DNA of 11,813 nucleotides from JBBKWJ01 sp037968895 (GTDB lineage: Bacteria > Actinomycetota > Acidimicrobiia > Acidimicrobiales > SZUA-35), in NCBI GenBank assembly GCA_037968895.1, contig JBBKWJ010000181.1, positions 1 through 11,813 of the forward strand, in the 5' to 3' direction. The notes below the pieces were generated by a model, which worked only from the letters and a program-made list of their open reading frames with translations, had not been told where the DNA came from and did no database searches. Shown one piece after another: positions 8,002-11,813 of this stretch (positions are counted from its first letter, which is position 1; every line of letters begins with the position of its first letter). A program made the position numbers and the translations under genes.

Positions 8002-8232
8002 ATGGTTTGGGTTCTTGGCATTCTCTATATGATCGTCGGCGGTATCACCGTCTTGCTTATTCTGCTGCACAGCGGCCGAGGCGGCGGCATGTCCGACATG
8101 TTTGGTGGCGGGCTAGGTGCCGCGGCCGCTGGTTCCACCTCGATGGAACGCAACCTCGATCGGTTGACGGTCGTGTTCTCCCTGATCTTCACCTTCTTCA
8201 CGATTGCGCTTGCTTTCGTTCTCGACGCATAG
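8002..8232 (+). CDS. secG: preprotein translocase subunit SecG
   Basis: SecG is the small accessory membrane subunit of the SecYEG channel. The 76-residue protein shows the family layout: a first membrane helix (about residues 3-22), a short Gly-rich cytoplasmic loop (HSGRGGGMSDMFGGG, about 23-37) followed by an Ala/Ser/Thr stretch, and a second helix (about 54-73) ending in LDA. Length fits the family (about 70-80). An AAGGAG ribosome binding site ends seven bases before the ATG. The place after tpiA is the conserved actinobacterial position of secG. Confidence 0.93.
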   Translation: MVWVLGILYMIVGGITVLLILLHSGRGGGMSDMFGGGLGAAAAGSTSMERNLDRLTVVFSLIFTFFTIALAFVLDA

Positions 8233-8292
8233 GCCCTTAAGCCTTCTCGCACGTTGGGTTTAGCTTTGGTTGGTGGCAGCCGATAGAAGGTC

Positions 8293-9747
8293 GTGGCTAT
8301 TCGACCAATCGGCACTATTCTTTTTGCGTTGCTTCTCGCAGGCTGCTCAACGGCGGATGACTTCACATCATCTGAGTCTGTCCCATCGCCCCCGTCTGAA
8401 CTGGCCTTTGTCGATGCCGACGCCTCAGACTCAGCCCTTGAGCTTGCGCTGATCCGTCCCGCATCATTTCTGCCAGGCGAGATTTCGCTCGCCGACCAGA
8501 GCGCGGTCATCGCTGCCGATCTTTACTTCGACGGTCTGGTCGAAGCCACCGGCGGCAACTTGACGCCAGCCCTAGCTTCGTCATGGAAAGCCAGCGACGA
8601 TTTCCGAACGTGGACGTTCACGCTCGATGAGGATCGGACTACTGCCGCCGAGGTTCTATCTACGTTCGACGGAATCCGGAATGGCGATACAGCAAGCCAA
8701 ACGTCGCTGCTGCTCGATCATGTGATGTCAATCAAGGCCGACGGTGAGACGGTTACATTCGAGCTTGATCGGGCTGACGCCGGCTTCGCATGGCTTCTCT
8801 CCGGAGTGAGATACAGCGTCGTTGGGACAAACAGTGAGCCGACGGGTGCGTATGTGATCTCGGAAAGCGAAACGACTACCAAGTTCAATGCCGCAAGCGC
8901 ACGTGACGTCAACGTTACCTGGATCAACAGCTTTCTCCAGAGCTACGAAATGCTCAGCGCCGGTGATGTTGACGCGGCCCCTGTCGGTGTCGCAGACCTT
9001 CCCACGGCCAGCGACGCGTACGGTCGCACGATTTCGTCTCGCTCAATCGTTCGCTTCTACGTCGCCAACATCGCATCTGAGATTATGGCTCAGCCCGATC
9101 TGCGAGAAGCAGTTGTCCGGTCCATAGATAGAGAGGCGCTCGTCTCACTCGCTCCGGTCCGCAGCTATCTCGCTGACGGCGTTGTCGCCACATCGATGTC
9201 AGGGTTCCGAGTTGACGCCTGCGATGGCGGGTGTAGTCGCGACACGACCTTTGCCGGGTTAGTTCTTGAAGGGCTCGACACCGTGCCAAAGATTCGTGTT
9301 GGCTACGTCGGCGAGGCCCAAGGTCCTGCGGCGCAGTCGATAGTTACTGATCTCGAGTTCGCCGGGTTCTCAGCCGAAGCTGTGCAATACAACGCCGATG
9401 GCCTAGCTGCTGCTATCTCGGCTGGTGAGGTCGAACTCTATGCGTTCGGGCTCATCGGTGAAGCCACATCCGTCGACGCCGTGCTTCCTCCGTTGCTGCA
9501 CTCGATCTCGGCTCTAAGCCCAACTCGCATGGCCGATCCTGCGCTCGATCAGTTGATTGAAAAGGCGGCCGAGACTGCTGATGATGAGGCTCGTTGGGAC
9601 ATCCTCGACGAGGCCCAACGGCTAGCAATCTCGTACTCGTTGTTTGTTCCTGTGACAACCGCGCACAACGAATTGGTGTGGTCTGATGCGGCCGGCGATG
9701 TGATCGTTCGGGCGGACGGATCGATCGACAGACAAAGCTTGAATTAG
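8293..9747 (+). CDS. ABC transporter solute-binding lipoprotein, family 5
   Basis: The 484-residue protein opens with a lipoprotein signal peptide ending in the lipobox LLAGC, with C18 the lipidated residue. The mature part has family 5 (peptide/nickel, DppA/OppA-like) features: the opening DLYFDGLVEATGGNLTPALA, then ASSWKASDDFRTWTFTL, a later SIDREALV, and a C-terminal DEARWDILDEAQRLA. Cys310 and Cys314 could form a disulfide outside the membrane. The ligand cannot be predicted. GTG 8293 is the only possible start, since an in-frame stop sits at 8284-8286; AGAAGG (8285-8290) is unusually close, two bases upstream. No permease or ATPase gene is in the window, so its partners lie elsewhere or it acts alone. 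It lies 60 bases after secG. Confidence 0.88.
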   Translation: MAIRPIGTILFALLLAGCSTADDFTSSESVPSPPSELAFVDADASDSALELALIRPASFLPGEISLADQSAVIAADLYFDGLVEATGGNLTPALASSWKASDDFRTWTFTLDEDRTTAAEVLSTFDGIRNGDTASQTSLLLDHVMSIKADGETVTFELDRADAGFAWLLSGVRYSVVGTNSEPTGAYVISESETTTKFNAASARDVNVTWINSFLQSYEMLSAGDVDAAPVGVADLPTASDAYGRTISSRSIVRFYVANIASEIMAQPDLREAVVRSIDREALVSLAPVRSYLADGVVATSMSGFRVDACDGGCSRDTTFAGLVLEGLDTVPKIRVGYVGEAQGPAAQSIVTDLEFAGFSAEAVQYNADGLAAAISAGEVELYAFGLIGEATSVDAVLPPLLHSISALSPTRMADPALDQLIEKAAETADDEARWDILDEAQRLAISYSLFVPVTTAHNELVWSDAAGDVIVRADGSIDRQSLN

Positions 9748-9750
9748 CGT

Positions 9751-9777
9751 TTGAAGTTGCTCCCGATCCGTTAGAGT
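9751..9777 (+). promoter_or_regulatory. candidate promoter of tRNA-Leu
   Basis: TTGAAG (9751-9756) and TAGAGT (9772-9777) are separated by 15 bases, slightly short, and lie just after the lipoprotein stop. A start near 9784 would leave a leader of about five bases before the tRNA 5' end at 9789, as expected for an independently transcribed tRNA. Confidence 0.42.
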
Positions 9778-9788
9778 TCTCGGACCAC

Positions 9789-9872
9789 GTCGGAGTGGTG
9801 GAATTGGCAGACACGCTAGCTTGAGGGGCTAGTGCTCGAAAGGGCGTGGGGGTTCAAGTCCCCCCTCCGACA
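9789..9872 (+). tRNA. tRNA-Leu, anticodon GAG
   Basis: A complete class II tRNA can be folded by hand. The acceptor stem is GTCGGAG (9789-9795) with CTCCGAC (9865-9871), and the discriminator is A9872. The D arm is GTG/CAC (9798-9800, 9812-9814) with GG in its loop. The anticodon stem is CTAGC/GCTAG (9816-9820, 9828-9832) around loop TTGAGGG, giving anticodon GAG, which reads CUC and CUU. The long variable arm GCTC-GAAA-GGGC (9834-9845) is typical of tRNA-Leu. The T stem is GGGGG/CCCCC (9848-9852, 9860-9864) around TTCAAGT. CCA is not encoded. The 3' part is repeated imperfectly at 11548-11578, as at tRNA attachment sites. Confidence 0.97.
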
Positions 9873-9882
9873 CGATTTACGT

Positions 9883-9935
9883 AAACCCTGGTCAAAGCAC
9901 TACAAGTGCAGCGGTCAGGGTTTTGTCGTTTTGTT
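9883..9935 (+). terminator. rho-independent terminator after tRNA-Leu
   Basis: A long hairpin follows the tRNA. The outer stem AAACCCTG (9883-9890) pairs with CAGGGTTT (9916-9923), extended by two G-U pairs and one C-G pair. After a 3x3 internal loop an inner stem GCACT/AGTGC closes on loop ACA. A T-rich run (TTTTGTCGTTTTGTT, 9921-9935) follows at once. It ends the tRNA transcript and isolates it from the accessory region. Confidence 0.8.
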
Positions 9936-10063
9936 GGCACAACTCGCCAGGACTGTGAACTGGGGATTTGGGTACGCGTCGGCTGTGGGTGTCTTTCCCT
10001 CACCTCCAGGACAGTCGAGGGCGTTTCGGCTGGTCAACACGGTTGTATGGAATGGGGATGTCG

Positions 10064-10085
10064 TTTGCAAATGTGTTTGCTAATG
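10064..10085 (+). repeat. paired direct repeat, candidate integrase arm-type sites (left)
   Basis: TTTGCAAATG (10064-10073) and TTTGCTAATG (10076-10085) are two near-identical 10-base direct repeats, start-to-start 12 bases. A matching pair in the same orientation occurs at 11421-11441. Tyrosine integrases bind short direct repeats (arm sites) on both sides of the crossover core, and the position about 190 bases inside the tRNA end fits. The repeats are seen; their function is inferred. Confidence 0.5.
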
Positions 10086-10239
10086 CCAGGTTCAAGCCGG
10101 GGCTACTTTCGCCGCCGGGAAGTGCCACTCTGTGAGTCCGTTTCTCGTTCCGGTTGCACAAGACTCCCTTCAATGCAGCATCATCCCCGTTGTGGCCGCT
10201 ACCCACCTCAACGTGGCAGCGGATGTCACACGGGTCGAC

Positions 10240-10245
10240 TAACCT
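10240..10245 (+). promoter_or_regulatory. candidate -10 box for a leaderless small operon
   Basis: TAACCT (10240-10245) is followed by exactly six bases and then the ATG of the 59-residue gene at 10252. No ribosome binding site lies in between. The layout matches that proposed for uvrC and the known actinobacterial leaderless pattern. No clear -35 box is seen. Confidence 0.42.
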
Positions 10246-10251
10246 GACGCG

Positions 10252-10431
10252 ATGACTCCGAAAGTGTGGACGGCGGCTGAACTCGAGACGATGAAACCTT
10301 CTGAGGTCGACGCGATCTTCGAGGACAGCATCAGCTGGGAACTCGCGGATGCCCCCCAGGAACTGTTGGCTCGAACTCGTGAGCGGATCTTGCGTCGGAT
10401 CGAAGAGACAGAGCCAACTCAGCGGTCTTGA
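10252..10431 (+). CDS. small acidic/helical protein, possible antitoxin
   Basis: The 59-residue protein begins MTPKVWTAAELETMKPSE, continues with an acidic middle (VDAIFEDSISWELADAP) and ends in a charged helix rich in Arg and Glu (LLARTRERILRRIEE). It is probably all helical, without a membrane segment. No helix-turn-helix or ribbon-helix-helix motif is obvious, so I cannot assign an antitoxin family. The case for an antitoxin is its size, its charge pattern and its position directly before a 102-residue gene whose TTG start overlaps this gene's TGA (TTGA, 10428-10431). A -10-like TAACCT six bases upstream suggests leaderless expression. It could also be another small partner protein. Confidence 0.66.
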   Translation: MTPKVWTAAELETMKPSEVDAIFEDSISWELADAPQELLARTRERILRRIEETEPTQRS

Positions 10432-10736
10432 CTGAACGGCGCACGGTTCGGGCCACGTATGGGTTCTTCGAGGATCTCGACCGCCAGCTGGGCTCGGATC
10501 GGGGACCGAACGGCGAACCGTCGACCACAGACTTCCAGACGATCGAGTTGCTGCGGGTCGTCGACCGGTTTGCCGAGCAGTTCGACGATCTCCCCGAGCT
10601 GATCCCGGGTCGGAGTGATTATCGGGTTCTACTCGCGAGTGGGGTGCTGGTCAGATCGTTCAACGTTGTGGGCCAACTGGTGTCTGATGGAGCAATCGAG
10701 CTTGTGTCCATCGACCTTGGCATCCACTGGGACTGA
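10428..10736 (+). CDS. small protein, possible RelE/ParE-like toxin
   Basis: The 102-residue product starts MTERRTVRATYGFFEDLDRQ. A central helix (about 36-55, IELLRVVDRFAEQFDDLPEL) follows, then DYRVLLASGVLVRSFNVVGQ and a strand-rich end (AIELVSIDLGIHWD). An N-terminal strand with FFEDLDRQL, a helical middle and several C-terminal strands beginning with a YR motif resemble the RelE/ParE layout, but no catalytic residues can be assigned, so this is a structural guess. TTG 10428 is the only start available in this frame and overlaps the preceding stop, implying translational coupling at a low level. The pair sits alone inside the tRNA-bounded region, a typical place for toxin-antitoxin modules. 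Confidence 0.7.
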   Translation: MTERRTVRATYGFFEDLDRQLGSDRGPNGEPSTTDFQTIELLRVVDRFAEQFDDLPELIPGRSDYRVLLASGVLVRSFNVVGQLVSDGAIELVSIDLGIHWD

Positions 10737-10769
10737 GGTGAGCTGAGCGGTTGGTTTCCCGTTCAAAGG

Positions 10770-10907
10770 GTGTCCCGGTGCTCATGGTTTGCGAAAGGCA
10801 CCACACGCGCCTTTCGGCAGGACAGCGACTGCTGGGTCAAGATCCTGGAGGACTGGTCCCGCTACACCGCCACGCAGACACTCGTCTACACCGCTGCGGT
10901 ATCGTGA
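10770..10907 (+). pseudogene. short ORF, possible transposase remnant
   Basis: In the 196 bases between the small operon and the membrane-protein gene, one frame is open from just after the 102-residue gene to a TGA at 10905-10907; the first usable start is GTG 10770 (45 codons). The peptide contains KILEDWSRYTATQTLVYT, which resembles the strand around the (I/L)-D-D-x-S-R-Y motif of rve-type (IS481/IS3) transposases. The rest of such a protein is absent and no terminal inverted repeats are seen. It may be a decayed fragment or chance. The other frames across this stretch have poor composition. Confidence 0.22.
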
Positions 10908-10932
10908 AGGGCCGCACACACGAAGGACGAAT

Positions 10933-11364
10933 GTGTCCGCTCAAGAATCTGAACCTACTGACACGGACGGCAGGTCCAAGCGGCTAGCAGCGATCTTCAC
11001 GGTCGTGGCTATTTTCGTCCTGGGTGCAGTGATTTATAGTCAGATCGAAACTCGTCGTGCTAACCAGGCTCATTCCGATCTTTATAACGAGGTTGAAGCC
11101 GCGTATATGGGCAGCACCAGCCAGGATCTCGAGCCGCTCAACGAAGGGGATGTGGCTGGTACAGGTGGGACAGCACTCGATGACTTTCTCAATCTGCCTG
11201 GCACCGACCCCGACTACTTCCGGCCGACGAGCGAAACAACCTATGAGGCTCGCTACAGCACGAGCAACGGAGGCCAGGACCGTTGTGTTATCGCAACATG
11301 GGGAATTGACACCTTTGGGCTCGCTCGGGTCAACGGTTCAGCTTGTACTAAGTCCCCGGCCTGA
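10933..11364 (+). CDS. small single-pass membrane protein of unknown function
   Basis: The 143-residue protein has a short polar N-terminus (about 17 residues, SAQESEPTDTDGRSK), one membrane helix (about 18-37, LAAIFTVVAIFVLGAVIYS), then an extracytoplasmic part that starts helical and charged (IETRRANQAHSDLYNEVEAA) and ends with two cysteines (DRCVIATWG and GSACTKSPA) that could form a disulfide. The topology is N-in by its charges. I do not recognise a family. GTG 10933 is chosen because AAGGA (10923-10927) is five bases upstream; the frame is open back to 10789, but that part is Arg/Pro/Thr-rich and unlike a protein. A strong hairpin overlaps its stop codon. It is the last gene of the tRNA-bounded region. 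Confidence 0.72.
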   Translation: MSAQESEPTDTDGRSKRLAAIFTVVAIFVLGAVIYSQIETRRANQAHSDLYNEVEAAYMGSTSQDLEPLNEGDVAGTGGTALDDFLNLPGTDPDYFRPTSETTYEARYSTSNGGQDRCVIATWGIDTFGLARVNGSACTKSPA

Positions 11365-11390
11365 CCTATCTGTGTCAGGTCTTGGCCGGG
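11355..11390 (+). terminator. GC-rich hairpin overlapping the stop codon of the membrane-protein gene
   Basis: CCCGGCC (11355-11361) pairs with GGCCGGG (11384-11390), and inside it GACCT pairs with AGGTC, giving a two-part stem around the TGA at 11362-11364. No T-run follows, so if it terminates, it does so as the U-less hairpin type reported in actinobacteria. It could also stabilise the mRNA 3' end. Confidence 0.5.
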
Positions 11391-11420
11391 TGGGAAGGCC
11401 GGCGAGAGCAGGGGTGTCGT

Positions 11421-11441
11421 GATGCTAATGATTTGCTAATG
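11421..11441 (+). repeat. paired direct repeat, candidate integrase arm-type sites (right)
   Basis: GATGCTAATG (11421-11430) and TTTGCTAATG (11432-11441) share the core TGCTAATG, start-to-start 11 bases. The second unit is identical to the unit at 10076-10085. Both pairs point the same way and lie roughly 120-190 bases inside the tRNA-derived boundaries. Confidence 0.5.
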
Positions 11442-11547
11442 GCACCCAATGGATTGGACCGGTACTGAGCTGTGCCGAGCGTTTCAGGTGATCTTAAGAC
11501 GCCGCGTTAGGCAACTGTTTGCCGCTCAGGTGTGCTGAATGCCTGTT

Positions 11548-11578
11548 GGGCGAGGTTTGTTCAAGCCCCCTCCGACAC
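11548..11578 (+). repeat. imperfect copy of the tRNA-Leu 3' end (attR-like)
   Basis: GTTCAAGCCCCCTCCGACAC (11559-11578) matches tRNA-Leu positions 9852-9873 except for one two-base deletion (T9859 and C9860). Similarity continues upstream, weaker, to GGGCG (11548-11552 against 9842-9846). A copy of the T-loop and 3' acceptor strand about 1.7 kb downstream, in direct orientation, is the mark of a tRNA attachment site. The T stem cannot form here, so it is not a second functional tRNA. Confidence 0.7.
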
Positions 11579-11594
11579 TCGAACAAATGTTCGC
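11579..11594 (+). promoter_or_regulatory. LexA-binding SOS box
   Basis: TCGAACAAATGTTCGC contains GAAC-N4-GTTC exactly and matches the actinobacterial SOS consensus TCGAAC-N4-GTTCGA at 11 of 12 defined positions; only the last base differs. It directly follows the attR-like repeat and precedes a partial ORF starting at 11666. LexA would repress the transcript until DNA damage activates RecA. Confidence 0.65.
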
Positions 11595-11665
11595 TCTTTT
11601 GAGACCGGACTGGCATCGTTGGGTATCGGCGGTCAAGCCGAGCCGGCCAGGTCGGAGGGCGAATC

Positions 11666-11813
11666 ATGTTCTGCAGTCTGGGGGATCAGGCAAAGAGTCC
11701 AGGTGCGGTCGGGTTGTCGGCCCCGATATGGAGCCCGTTGCGCTGGAGTGTGTCGGTCGTCGCTGCGCGGTCGGTCGATATGGGAGCTGTCAACACGCTG
11801 GCGTTGCTCTATC
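11666..11813 (+). CDS. 5' end of an unidentified gene downstream of the SOS box, cut by the window edge
   Basis: An ATG at 11666 has GGAGGG (11654-11659) six bases upstream, a very good ribosome binding site, and the frame is open for 49 codons to the window end. The peptide begins MFCSLGDQAKSPGAVG and contains VVAARSVDMGAVNTLALLY. I do not recognise it. The SOS box 72 bases upstream suggests damage-inducible expression. In mycobacteria such boxes precede recA, lexA, dnaE2 and the 13E12-repeat (DUF222/HNH) genes; the last is conceivable here but not shown. One other plus-strand frame is also open across this stretch, and so is a minus-strand frame entering from the right edge, so the reading is not certain. 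Confidence 0.45.
   Translation, partial: MFCSLGDQAKSPGAVGLSAPIWSPLRWSVSVVAARSVDMGAVNTLALLY

Larger units (their letters stand above)
9936..10251 (+). other. gene-less tract at the left end of the tRNA-bounded region
   Basis: About 315 bases between the tRNA terminator and the first small gene hold no convincing gene. Open frames here, such as 9906-10247, are Cys/Arg/Gly-rich, have no ribosome binding site and overlap the terminator. The tract contains the paired TTTGC(A/T)AATG repeats at 10064-10085 and, at its right end, the candidate leaderless promoter of the gene at 10252. An attachment-site flank (attP arm) is my best reading. Confidence 0.5.
11391..11665 (+). other. gene-less tract with repeats, tRNA fragment and SOS box
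   Basis: These 275 bases between the membrane-protein hairpin and the edge ORF hold no supported gene. They contain the right-hand TGCTAATG repeat pair, a short palindrome CCAATGGATTGG (11445-11456), the imperfect copy of the tRNA-Leu 3' end (11548-11578) and, abutting it, a LexA-type box. The right attachment site of an integrated element followed by an intergenic promoter region fits best. Confidence 0.5.

Noticed and set aside
10089..10098. GGTTCAAGCC, resembling a third tRNA T-loop copy
   Set aside because: Only about nine bases match and the following sequence does not resemble the acceptor strand, so chance is likely.
9906..10247. A 113-residue plus-strand frame after tRNA-Leu
   Set aside because: It starts inside the terminator hairpin, has no ribosome binding site and is Cys/Arg/Gly-rich without any recognisable fold.
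11445..11456. Palindrome CCAATGGATTGG as an operator
   Set aside because: The arms are only five bases with no second copy and no gene directly downstream; too weak to call.
9873..11813. CRISPR array or insertion-sequence ends in the accessory tract
   Set aside because: No regularly spaced repeats with unique spacers and no terminal inverted repeats with target duplication were seen.

Overview
The window reads as chromosomal DNA of a high-G+C actinobacterium. The order uvrC - (methyltransferase) - rapZ - yvcK - gap - pgk - tpiA - secG is the conserved actinobacterial core cluster. The Arg-variant Walker A of RapZ and the GGGHGL motif of YvcK are also actinobacterial traits. TTG/GTG starts, leaderless-looking -10 boxes and the moderate, not extreme, G+C suggest a member of Acidimicrobiia, but that is inference and not proven by the sequence. 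The usual whiA gene between yvcK and gap is missing here.

Layout. Positions 1-292 (minus) hold the start of a zinc-ribbon protein that runs off the left edge, divergent from uvrC. From 387 to 9747 all genes lie on the plus strand: uvrC (excision repair nuclease), a class I SAM methyltransferase overlapping it by 3 bases, rapZ and yvcK (regulators linked to cell-envelope precursor metabolism), the glycolytic genes gap-pgk-tpiA (a 1-base gap, then an ATGA overlap), secG (Sec translocon) and a solute-binding lipoprotein of ABC family 5. A complete tRNA-Leu(GAG), 9789-9872, with its own promoter and a strong terminator, closes this housekeeping block.

From 9873 the character changes. A gene-poor tract of about 1.7 kb is bounded by the 3' end of the tRNA-Leu gene and an imperfect copy of that 3' end at 11548-11578. 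It carries paired TTTGC(T/A)AATG-type direct repeats near each end, resembling integrase arm sites. Its cargo is a two-gene toxin-antitoxin-like operon (59 and 102 residues, TTGA overlap), a short decayed-looking ORF and a small single-pass membrane protein. No integrase is visible. I read this as a small, non-autonomous or decayed integrative element at a tRNA attachment site. Directly beyond its right boundary lies a near-perfect actinobacterial LexA (SOS) box, then a well-spaced ribosome binding site and an ORF open to the window end.

The core block links DNA repair, envelope regulation, lower glycolysis and secretion. The right-hand 1.9 kb is accessory DNA and holds the most interesting material: the tRNA-bounded mini-island, the small overlapping gene pair and the SOS-box-associated gene at the edge.
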